Shown here: positions 43,739-50,751 of the stretch, one piece after another | Layout: the number at the start of each line of letters is the position of its first letter | Numbering within the stretch: the stretch's first letter is position 1 | DNA from: Acidobacteria bacterium UBA2990 | Lineage (GTDB): Bacteria; Acidobacteriota; Vicinamibacteria; Vicinamibacterales; UBA8438 | Assembly (NCBI GenBank): GCA_002347025.1 | Contig: DEAE01000018.1 | Span: 1 to 50,751, forward strand | DNA: 50,751 bases | Direction of reading: 5' to 3' | Position numbers and translations under genes: made by a program | Notes under the pieces: model-generated | Seen by the model: the letters and a program-made list of their open reading frames with translations, nothing else | Database searches by the model: none | What the model was told of the DNA's origin: nothing

Positions 43739-45061
43739 ATGCGAAGAGTTGAAACATTCTGGTTTGACCTACCGGTGATGATGACCCGGTCCCTGCTGAT
43801 TGTTGGATTGGCAGTCCTTCTATCGGTCGCTGCCTCGGCCCAGGAACCGGTTGTTGGCGAATTAAGCCTGGTTGATCCAGCTGCGGTAGGGCTGTCGCCT
43901 GAGCGTCTCGAACGTCTGGATGCCGGAATGCAGCGAATGGTCGACGAGGGTAAGGTCGCAGGGGTTGTGACGATGCTTACCCGCGATGGGCATTTGGCCT
44001 TTGTAGATGCTGCTGGGGTTCAGGATGTCGAGACGGGTACCCCGATGTCAGTCGATACGATTTTTCAGATTTATTCAATGACCAAGCCAGTGACTGGGGT
44101 GGCCATGATGATGCTCTACGAAGAGGGTAAATGGCGACTCAATGATCCAGTATCTAAATATATTCCTGAGTTTGAGCATCTTCAGGTCTATGTCGGGGAA
44201 TCTGCGGATGGTTCGCGCATGCTGGAACCTGCTAATCGTTCCATGACGCTGCGCGAATTGATGACGCATTCGGGTGGATTTGACTATGGTGGGGATGACC
44301 CTGTTGGCCGGTTGTATGACGCAAACAATGTTCGTGACGAGGACGAACCACTTCAGTTGATGATCGAGAAGCTATCAAGACTGCCTCTTCGCTCTCAGCC
44401 AGGTACCGACTTTTACTACAGTATTTCGGTCGACGTGCAGGGATATTTGGTGGAGAAGTTGTCCGGGCAGCCGTTCGATGAATTTCTGCTGACGCGGATC
44501 TTTGAGCCGCTTGGGATGGATGACACTGCCTTCTTTGTGCCAGCCGGGGAGTTAGACCGGGCCGCGCAGGTTCATCGTAGAACAGCAAGTGGGCAGTTGG
44601 TGTTGGCTGAAAACAGAGATGTGCGGACCTTACCGCCGACCGCTGCATTCGGAGGCCATGGACTCTATTCGACCGCCGGTGACTACGTTCGGTTTACCCA
44701 GATGCTGCTGAATGGTGGGCATTTAGATGGGCATCGGCTATTGTCACCTCGTTCGGTGGAGATGATGCGCACGAATCAACTGTTGGAGGAACCTCTACAG
44801 ACGATGCAGTTTGGTTCCGGGGTTGGCACTGGCCGTGGTCGCGGGTTTGGGCTGGATTTTTCCATAGTGATGGATGCGGCGGCAGCAGGTGACCCCCTAG
44901 CCGATGGAAGTTTTTGGTGGTACGGGGCGGCTGGAACTTGGTTCTGGATCGATCCGGTTTCCAACCTTGCGTTCATAGGAATGATTCAGAATCTTGGACC
45001 CACCAGCGGCGAGATAAGAGGTCTGTCACACAATCTGGTGTACCAGGCACTTGTCCATTGA
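43739..45061 (+). CDS. Serine hydrolase, family VIII esterase-like (tandem copy 2)
   Basis: A 440-residue protein 37 bases downstream of its paralogue and presumably in the same transcript. SMTK (Ser 113), FYYSISVDVQG, GLYSTAGDYVRFTQMLLNGG and WFWIDPVSN match copy 1. Copy 2 differs mainly in the N-terminal signal, in a stretch near residue 170-200, and in a short Gly-rich loop (GSGVGTGRGRGFG) absent from copy 1. GAGGAG lies upstream of ATG 43739; a later ATG pair (43778, 43781) would give a shorter signal peptide. Because the loops near the active site differ, the copies may have different substrates. Confidence 0.86.
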   Translation: MRRVETFWFDLPVMMTRSLLIVGLAVLLSVAASAQEPVVGELSLVDPAAVGLSPERLERLDAGMQRMVDEGKVAGVVTMLTRDGHLAFVDAAGVQDVETGTPMSVDTIFQIYSMTKPVTGVAMMMLYEEGKWRLNDPVSKYIPEFEHLQVYVGESADGSRMLEPANRSMTLRELMTHSGGFDYGGDDPVGRLYDANNVRDEDEPLQLMIEKLSRLPLRSQPGTDFYYSISVDVQGYLVEKLSGQPFDEFLLTRIFEPLGMDDTAFFVPAGELDRAAQVHRRTASGQLVLAENRDVRTLPPTAAFGGHGLYSTAGDYVRFTQMLLNGGHLDGHRLLSPRSVEMMRTNQLLEEPLQTMQFGSGVGTGRGRGFGLDFSIVMDAAAAGDPLADGSFWWYGAAGTWFWIDPVSNLAFIGMIQNLGPTSGEIRGLSHNLVYQALVH

Positions 45062-45114
45062 TCCAACCGTTATTTAGCCATGGACACTGGGACAGCTGAA
45101 AGCGGTGGCCGATG

Positions 45115-46413
45115 CTAGTTTCTTAAGTCAGACGGTAAGCGCGGTGATGTCAGTAACTTGGTGAAGGCATGCCAACGACTTACCTTGGTGCCATCGCTCT
45201 GAGCATTGATGAACGTTGCAACGAGGTCCTGTCCTAGGTTGTAGTTGATCACGTAACTCCGATATTGATCGAAGAAGTGGGTGCGCTGCTCAGCACGAGC
45301 CGGCGTCATCATGGCATGCTTGGTCAGCCAGCTGGTGGTCTCGTTACGGGTTGCTTTACCGTTCAGGTATCGTCTAGCTGCTTCGTTCCCTGCGTAATCG
45401 AGCTCGGCGACCAGTGACTGGACTCGGTAATACTCGGGTGCTCGGGCCGCTGGTAATTTAGCTGTCGGAAACAGCACTGCTTGTTCAAAATCAAGTCGCT
45501 CTGTGGCAGGAAAGGCGACCTCGATTCCGTAGTTGGCTGTGCCTTCCGCGATCAGTGATTGGGGAGAAAACAGGGCATATATCGAGAATTCAGGCCACCC
45601 TTGTTCTTGAACGAGGTGTTGCTCGAGTAGCACGTTGTAGACGTGGTGCCCGGGATAACCTTCGTGACAAGCCAAATCGATAGCCCGGTCGATGTAGATC
45701 GGCAGGTCTGTATTGACTTGAATCACGCTACGAAAATCACCCTGATACCAGTTGTAGCCGCTCCATGATTTGTTGGTTACGTATTCGACTGCGAAGCTTT
45801 CAGAAGATGGCAGTTCGACGTGAGCAAGGGTCCGTCGACGGCACTCAGTGATAGCGGTTTCGAACACTTGGTTTAACATCGTCGGTTCGATAACAAAATC
45901 TTCCCGGAATGCGGCGTAACGGTCGTTGAGGGACCCTGTGCCAGGCAGTGCTTGTTCGAGTTTGGCTAGTGTTTCGTCGAAGTAGGAGTCTTGGTGGCTT
46001 GGTGCTACAGCATCGTAGAGCGCCGCCGATTCTTCGTCGAAAGAGAGTGACTCCCCGGTCAGTATGCGAATTCGGGCTCGGAGTGCGTTAAGTTGCCCTC
46101 TCAAGTATTGGTATCGCCTTTGCCCAAGTTCGGTCTGGGCCGGGGTAAGTTGTGCCAATTCAGACAGCGTCGCATCGACTGCCGTGCTTATCTGCTCCAG
46201 CGTTTGGGCTGCTAATTCGGCTTCACTTCGCCAAGCATCCGGACCGTAGTATGCATCCACATAATCAGGGTCATGTTGTCCGATTGCCAGTACAAGCTTC
46301 ACATATCTTTCGGCCAGTTGGTTCATTGCAAGATTTGGTTGGGTGTATCCGATTCCTAAGGTGATGAGGGTAAATATCAGACCAGTGAGGGTGTAGTGAA
46401 CAATGGAAGTCAT
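45115..46413 (-). CDS. DUF885-like exported metallopeptidase-fold protein
   Basis: A 432-residue protein with a signal peptide (residues 8-24, cleavage near GIGYTQ). It is mostly alpha-helical and carries HEGYPGHHVYN at about residue 250, the characteristic motif of DUF885 proteins (HExxxxH, distinct from the usual HExxH), with a Glu in SLIAEGTANYG (about 290) as the expected third metal ligand. Family members are thought to be carboxypeptidase-like or to act on small peptides; the activity here is not shown by sequence. AAGGAG lies about 11 bases before ATG 46413. It is the last of three minus-strand genes that start with crcB, with about 90 bases separating it from the methyltransferase. 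Confidence 0.78.
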   Translation of the reverse strand: MTSIVHYTLTGLIFTLITLGIGYTQPNLAMNQLAERYVKLVLAIGQHDPDYVDAYYGPDAWRSEAELAAQTLEQISTAVDATLSELAQLTPAQTELGQRRYQYLRGQLNALRARIRILTGESLSFDEESAALYDAVAPSHQDSYFDETLAKLEQALPGTGSLNDRYAAFREDFVIEPTMLNQVFETAITECRRRTLAHVELPSSESFAVEYVTNKSWSGYNWYQGDFRSVIQVNTDLPIYIDRAIDLACHEGYPGHHVYNVLLEQHLVQEQGWPEFSIYALFSPQSLIAEGTANYGIEVAFPATERLDFEQAVLFPTAKLPAARAPEYYRVQSLVAELDYAGNEAARRYLNGKATRNETTSWLTKHAMMTPARAEQRTHFFDQYRSYVINYNLGQDLVATFINAQSDGTKVSRWHAFTKLLTSPRLPSDLRN

Positions 46414-46501
46414 ACTGTCCGCCTACTCCTTATGACTAGCACCGAGAGGATAGCAGCCTCGGGGTCTGAACGTGGCTTCGAGGACAAGATACTAACTGGT
46501 T

Positions 46502-47149
46502 TCATCTTTTTTCCTTCCAGATATTCCAGGTTGTCATGCACCGCTGTCCCTGGACGTTAGTCGTCTTGACCGGGTCTGCTAGGCGGCCGCCTAGTTCGGT
46601 AGTGGCGTTTAGGAGTGTTGCTTCATCAACAAGGTAACGGACTGTTCCGTCAGGTAGGCGGTAACGCCCATCGTCCAATGGTGTGACCCTGTCTTCTAGA
46701 CCGATAGAAGATGCGAGCCGGGTGAAAAGCAATCCACCGGGGGCAAGGACTCGCCAAAGCTCAGTCAGCATCTGTTTGAAGTGTGTTGGTCCCTCTGCAA
46801 AATGAAGCACTGCTGAGCAGATGATGACGTCGAAGGCCGAATTGTGGAATGACAATGCCTCAATTCGTTCGACTCGAAACCTGTCGGCTGGAGTGGTTGG
46901 AGCCAACCGTTTTGACAGTGCGGATGTCTCTTCAATGGCACGTGTCGAAGCGTCGACACCAAACACAGTATAGTTCTCTTTCAGAAGGTGTATCAGGTTG
47001 CGCCCGTTGCCACAGCCGGCATCGAGGATTCTCATGTCTGGGGTGATTCGACCTTTGAGAAGCTGGTCGAATAAATAGATATCGATTTCACCAAATTGTT
47101 GGGCTACAGCTGTGAGGCGAGAGGGGCAAGGGACCTCATTCTTGCGCAT
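46502..47149 (-). CDS. Class I SAM-dependent methyltransferase
   Basis: A 215-residue protein with the Rossmann-fold S-adenosylmethionine motif ILDAGCGNGRNLIHLL (motif I, about residues 37-52), an acidic motif II (VFGVDAST) and a motif III region (FDVIICSAVLHFAE). The substrate is unknown; small-molecule or quinone-type methylation are common in this family. ATG 47149 is preferred to the in-frame TTG at 47152. It starts 30 bases after the stop of crcB on the same strand, so the two are probably co-transcribed. Confidence 0.85.
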   Translation of the reverse strand: MRKNEVPCPSRLTAVAQQFGEIDIYLFDQLLKGRITPDMRILDAGCGNGRNLIHLLKENYTVFGVDASTRAIEETSALSKRLAPTTPADRFRVERIEALSFHNSAFDVIICSAVLHFAEGPTHFKQMLTELWRVLAPGGLLFTRLASSIGLEDRVTPLDDGRYRLPDGTVRYLVDEATLLNATTELGGRLADPVKTTNVQGQRCMTTWNIWKEKR

Positions 47150-47178
47150 CAAGAGCCATCTTGGTCAGGAACAGCCGT

Positions 47179-47556
47179 CTATTCAGCTAATTGGGCAGCC
47201 GCTCGACCGAGCAGAACACCACCAATAGACAGTAGGATGTTGGCTGAGACATTGGCCACAGCTGTTCCTATTCCCGCGTGACGAAGTAAAGTGACAGTCT
47301 CATGGCCAAAGGCCGAAAAGGTGGTGAAGCTGCCCAATATCCCGATAAACAGGAATGAGCGGACTTCGGAACTTAAGACTGGCTGGTTCTCCAGTAGTGT
47401 AGAAAGCGAGCCTATTGCTAGACACCCAGTGGCATTCACGAGCAGGGTACCGATTGGGAACGAATTGGGCCAGGTGCTTTGCGCTAGGTTGACAAGGAGA
47501 TAGCGGGCGACTGACCCGACAAAACCGCCAGCACCAACCCAGAGAATGTGAGCCAT
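47179..47556 (-). CDS. crcB: Fluoride channel CrcB/Fluc
   Basis: A 125-residue membrane protein with four helices, typical of the dual-topology Fluc channel. Recognisable segments are GAGGFVGSVARYLL at the N-terminus, LLVNATGCLAIG in helix 2, and GILGSFTTFSAFGHET in helix 3, which holds the Phe and Ser/Thr residues that line the pore and the sodium-binding site. It works as a homodimer and expels fluoride from the cytoplasm. A single copy suffices. The upstream region shows no match I could recognise to a fluoride riboswitch. The start ATG 47556 has no clear ribosome-binding site. Confidence 0.9.
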   Translation of the reverse strand: MAHILWVGAGGFVGSVARYLLVNLAQSTWPNSFPIGTLLVNATGCLAIGSLSTLLENQPVLSSEVRSFLFIGILGSFTTFSAFGHETVTLLRHAGIGTAVANVSANILLSIGGVLLGRAAAQLAE

Positions 47557-47783
47557 AACGGGGATGAGGATAAATGATCTGTGCGGATATTAGTATGGGA
47601 TTTGTTTTAGGCTTCCTGAAGCCACTTGATGTCGGGCAACGTTTTTGGCTACGCTCTAGTGTTGTAAACGTAATACAAGTAGGGCTCTACTCGGTTTCGA
47701 GCCTAGGATAGGGTCCATCAATAACCTTGGTTCCAATGATGAGCAATTTTTGTTGGCACCGTGTCGATACAGGACGAATTGAA

Positions 47784-48659
47784 GTGGAACACCAAACTGA
47801 GTCAAAGGCTGACCTGCCTGTTAAGCCGCTGCAGCCGTCGTCGGGTTCCTCGGTGATGATTGAAGGGCACGGCCTCAGTAAGTATTACGGACCGTTCGTG
47901 GCTGTGGATGATGCTTCGTTCTCTATCCCTGAGGGTCAGGTCGTGGCTTTTTTGGGGCCGAATGGAGCTGGAAAAACTACTCTGATGAGGATGCTCACGG
48001 GTTTCTTAGCCCCGAGTGTTGGTCGTGCCGCCATTGCTGGGTTCGATGTGCGCACGCAACGGATCGAAGCGTCGAAGCGGCTGGGCTATCTGCCTGAGAG
48101 CGGTCCGTTGTATCCGGATATGACTCCCCTGGAGTTGATGGAGTTTTTCGGCGAGGCCCGCGAACTCAAACCCAACGTTCTAAAAAGGCGAATTGACTCG
48201 GTGGTTGAGATTTGCGCGTTGGGATTGGTGCTTGAGAAGCCGATTGGGAAGCTCTCTAAGGGCTATAAGCAACGAGTTGGTTTGGCTCAGGCATTGCTCC
48301 ATGATCCCGAAGTACTGATTATGGATGAACCAACAGCCGGCTTAGATCCGAATCAGATTAAGCAATTTCGGGAGAACATCCAGCGGTTAGGGCGGACGAA
48401 GACTTTGTTGATTTCAACCCACATTCTCCAAGAGGTTGAAGCTGTGGCGGACCGAGTGCTATTGATCTGCAATGGCCGGCTTGCTTATGACGGCAAGCTG
48501 GCAGATTTGCAGGAAGATGGATCTCTTGAAAAACCTTTTTATCGTCTTACCAGTGAATCTGTTTCGGCCAAGCCTGCGGGCAATGATGGTCTTCCAACCA
48601 CGTCGAAGAGTGATTCTTCGACACAAACCGAACCGCCTGAACAGGGGGCGATGAGCTAA
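47784..48659 (+). CDS. ABC transporter ATP-binding protein (GldA-like)
   Basis: A 291-residue ATPase. The Walker A motif is FLGPNGAGKTTLM, the ABC signature KLSKGYKQRVGLAQ, Walker B VLIMDEPTAGLDP and the H-loop is STHILQEVE. The C-terminal 40 residues are Ser/Thr/Pro-rich and probably disordered. The protein is close to GldA-type ATPases, which power ABC-2 permeases. I favour GTG 47784, which has AGGA 9 bases upstream; ATG 47736 and ATG 47856 are alternatives. It ends 2 bases before the permease gene, so the two are co-translated partners. Confidence 0.87.
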   Translation: MEHQTESKADLPVKPLQPSSGSSVMIEGHGLSKYYGPFVAVDDASFSIPEGQVVAFLGPNGAGKTTLMRMLTGFLAPSVGRAAIAGFDVRTQRIEASKRLGYLPESGPLYPDMTPLELMEFFGEARELKPNVLKRRIDSVVEICALGLVLEKPIGKLSKGYKQRVGLAQALLHDPEVLIMDEPTAGLDPNQIKQFRENIQRLGRTKTLLISTHILQEVEAVADRVLLICNGRLAYDGKLADLQEDGSLEKPFYRLTSESVSAKPAGNDGLPTTSKSDSSTQTEPPEQGAMS

Positions 48660-48661
48660 GC

Positions 48662-50751
48662 ATGGGCACAAGAATCAACTTCTCGATTGTACGAGCGCTA
48701 GCTAAGCGGGACCTACGACTGTACTTCAGCAGTCCATCAGGGTATGTTTTCATCACGCTGTTTATCTTCCTGAGTGCAGCAGCAGCGTTTTGGCAGGACA
48801 GGTTCTTTTTGGATAACCTCGCTAACCTCGACCAACTTAATCAGGTATTTCCAATCTTATTGCTGTTGTTCATTCCAGCACTGACCATGTCGGTGTGGTC
48901 TGAAGAGCGGCGTCTGGGAACTGCTGAACTGCTTTTCACTCTTCCGGCCAGAGATTTGGAGATCGTGCTCGGTAAGTACGCCGCAACATTGGGCATTTAC
49001 ACGGCCTCACTTGTGTTGTCCTTGAGCCATGTGTTTGTTTTGTTTTTTCTCGGTAGTCCAGACGTTGGCCTGATGTTTGGGAACTATGTCGGATTTTGGT
49101 TGGTGGGGGTTGCCCTGATACCTATCGGTATGTTGGCGTCATTGCTGACGGCTAATGTCACGGTAGCGTTCATTTTGGGTGCTTTGTTTTGTGGGGCAGC
49201 TATCTTTGTTGATTCAGTGATGATGCCGTTCAGCGTGGAGGCAGGTCGGCTGGTAGCACCCCTCACGGTATTCAGTCCGTTTTGGGATTTCTCGAAGGGG
49301 GTAATGACCCTCTCGGGGGGGATTGCTTTTGTCTCGGTGGCAGGGTTTTTTCTCTATTTGAATACCTTGATTTCGAGTCGTCGGCATTGGCCTGTTTCCG
49401 CTGCTGGATTACCCATGTGGTCCCACCAGGTGGTCCGTGCGGTTGCGCTGGGTGTTGCTTTAGTGGCGGCCAATACGGTCCTTGCTCGGGCTACCGCTTG
49501 GCGGGTAGACGTCACTGCTGAGCAGCTATCGTCGGTGAGTGCCGAGACCACTAGGTTGTTGGCGGAGTTGCCTGAAGACCGCCCGGTTTTCATCCAGGCT
49601 TTTCTTAGTCCAGTTGTACCAGAGCCCTTGGTTCAAGCTCGTTCGAACCTCATCAGGACACTCGGAGAAATTGATGCCCTTGCTGGCCCTAAAGTCGAGG
49701 TGTTGATTGAGGATACGGAATCTTTTACCGATGCGGCAGTCAATGCTCGAGAGAAGTTTGGCATCGGTCCCCGCCCTATGCGGGATCTGAGCGGTGGTCG
49801 GTCCGAGATCGCTGAAGTGTTTATGGGAGTGGCATTCACCTCAGGTGCCGAACAGCAAGTGATTCCGTTTTTTGACCGCGGATTGCCGACAGAATATGAA
49901 GTAATGCGGACGATCCGCGTGGTTGCCGGTAGTGCTCGAAAACGAGTCGGCGTAGTTGATACCATGGCCAAGATCTTTGGCGGTCAGAACCTTGCGAGCA
50001 ATCAGCAGCTTCCACAGTGGTCGGTCGTCAATGAATTGCGTAAACAATATGAGGTTGTGGAGGTTAATGCGGAATTTCCAATACCCTCAGACATTGACGC
50101 AATCGTGGTGGCCCTGCCTTCGTCCATGCAGACTGACCAGATGGTCAACGTTACCGAGTATATTCGTCAGGGTAATCCGGCGATGATTCTGGTTGATCCA
50201 CTACCCGCAGTTAATCCCACTCTGGCTCCAAGCGAGTGGGTGGGCGGAGGGAACCCGCTCACTTATCCGCCTGGTTCGGCCCGGCCAGGTCCGCGTGGCA
50301 ATGTCCGTCAGTGGATCCGTGACCTTGGTGTCGATTGGGAACCAACTCGCATTATTTGGGATAGCTACAATCCACATCCTGACCTGTCTTACATGCCCTC
50401 AGAGGTAGTGTTTCTTGGTGCGGGTAACGAGAATCCGGAAACCTTCAATCCCTCTGTGGATCTGGTCAAAGATCTTCAAGAACTCGTGTTTTTGTATCCT
50501 GGTTTTCTTCGGCCTCTGGACGATTCGGACCCTGAACTGACGTTCGAGCCGTTACTGCGAACGGGTGAGGTGTCTGGTCATAGTGGGTACTTTTCTATTG
50601 TCCAGCAGAGTTTTTTTGGCCCTTCGATTAATCCAAACCCTATCCGGCAGCAGGACGATGAAGAATTCGTTGTTGCAGCGCGTGTGCGCAGGGCCGGTTC
50701 TCCGATTGGGGATGTAGAACAACCTGAAGCGCCTGAAGAGTCCCCGGAACA
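48662..50751 (+). CDS. Fused ABC-2 permease and GldG-like protein, 3' partial
   Basis: The frame runs from ATG 48662 to the window end without a stop (696 complete codons). The N-terminal part (about residues 1-250) is an ABC-2 permease: six membrane helices, VIRA-type start, the conserved SEERRLGTAELLFTLPA segment, and FSPFWDFSKGV before the last helix. After one more helix (about 261-280), a soluble domain of the GldG type begins (RVDVTAEQLSSVSAETTRLL, about 280-300) and continues with VVALPSS and an Ala/Asp-rich region. Usually GldF and GldG are separate proteins. With the ATPase next to it, this forms an ABC transporter related to gliding-motility and some cell-division-type systems; transported material unknown. 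Confidence 0.82.
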   Translation, partial: MGTRINFSIVRALAKRDLRLYFSSPSGYVFITLFIFLSAAAAFWQDRFFLDNLANLDQLNQVFPILLLLFIPALTMSVWSEERRLGTAELLFTLPARDLEIVLGKYAATLGIYTASLVLSLSHVFVLFFLGSPDVGLMFGNYVGFWLVGVALIPIGMLASLLTANVTVAFILGALFCGAAIFVDSVMMPFSVEAGRLVAPLTVFSPFWDFSKGVMTLSGGIAFVSVAGFFLYLNTLISSRRHWPVSAAGLPMWSHQVVRAVALGVALVAANTVLARATAWRVDVTAEQLSSVSAETTRLLAELPEDRPVFIQAFLSPVVPEPLVQARSNLIRTLGEIDALAGPKVEVLIEDTESFTDAAVNAREKFGIGPRPMRDLSGGRSEIAEVFMGVAFTSGAEQQVIPFFDRGLPTEYEVMRTIRVVAGSARKRVGVVDTMAKIFGGQNLASNQQLPQWSVVNELRKQYEVVEVNAEFPIPSDIDAIVVALPSSMQTDQMVNVTEYIRQGNPAMILVDPLPAVNPTLAPSEWVGGGNPLTYPPGSARPGPRGNVRQWIRDLGVDWEPTRIIWDSYNPHPDLSYMPSEVVFLGAGNENPETFNPSVDLVKDLQELVFLYPGFLRPLDDSDPELTFEPLLRTGEVSGHSGYFSIVQQSFFGPSINPNPIRQQDDEEFVVAARVRRAGSPIGDVEQPEAPEESPE

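Noticed and set aside
47557..47726. Fluoride riboswitch before crcB
   Set aside because: The region upstream of crcB does not show the conserved riboswitch core I would expect, so I do not claim one.
1..50751. tRNA genes, CRISPR arrays, IS elements or prophage
   Set aside because: No T-loop-like arms outside coding regions, no regularly spaced repeats, no transposase or integrase and no phage structural genes were visible by eye; a dedicated scan could still find a small one.

Overview
The window looks like a chromosomal segment of a Gram-negative, mainly respiratory bacterium. I see no phage, IS element, CRISPR array, rRNA or tRNA. Several features recall Acidobacteriota, particularly Vicinamibacteria-like lineages: an exported protein family with a PWGDPDLQGTW motif, cytochromes c with an inserted domain, quinoproteins, a DUF5916 outer-membrane protein, serine-hydrolase paralogues and a GldF-GldG type ABC fusion. 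That placement is inference from gene content, not from a marker gene. Genes change strand often, and many encode exported single-gene functions with Sec, Tat or lipoprotein signals.

Layout. 1-4.5 kb: the end of a surface-carbohydrate gene, then minus-strand DUF169 and beta-propeller genes. 4.7-8.2 kb: a DUF5916 barrel facing a di-heme peroxidase. 8.4-14.5 kb: a plus-strand run with a hydrolase, a YetA-like protein, a broken metallo-beta-lactamase-fold gene, and a tight three-gene unit (PWGDPD protein, di-heme cytochrome c, PQQ dehydrogenase). 14.6-22 kb: a DUF481 barrel, a membrane-anchored coiled-coil protein, an 840-base gap, a metzincin, an octaheme lipoprotein cytochrome with a DUF2231 membrane protein, a serine hydrolase and a small zinc-peptidase-like protein. 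22.3-29.8 kb: an RND pump subunit, a tannase-family lipoprotein, a Tat-exported flavin oxidoreductase and a small anchored protein.

29.9-36.3 kb is the clearest functional system: a membrane-bound respiratory formate dehydrogenase (catalytic, iron-sulfur and cytochrome b subunits, then fdhE), with fdhD divergent. The catalytic gene is interrupted at 31510-31512 by an in-frame TGA at the selenocysteine position, followed at the correct 11-base distance by a SECIS-like hairpin. It is therefore one 999-residue selenoprotein, not two genes or a pseudogene. The Sec machinery (selA, selB, selC, selD) is not in this window.

36.4-50.75 kb: a small unknown protein, a 5'-3' exonuclease, a SIS-domain protein, a 35-residue membrane microprotein, a phosphodiesterase-like lipoprotein, an exported fumarylacetoacetase-fold protein, a tandem pair of family VIII esterase-like enzymes, a DUF885-like protein, a methyltransferase, a CrcB fluoride channel, and an ABC ATPase with a fused permease-GldG protein that runs off the window end.

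Taken together, the redox genes (formate dehydrogenase, PQQ dehydrogenase with its cytochrome, octaheme cytochrome, di-heme peroxidase, flavin oxidoreductase) suggest a periplasm that oxidises small organic substrates into a membrane electron-transport chain. The esterases, tannase and hydrolases suggest use of plant- or algal-type esters.
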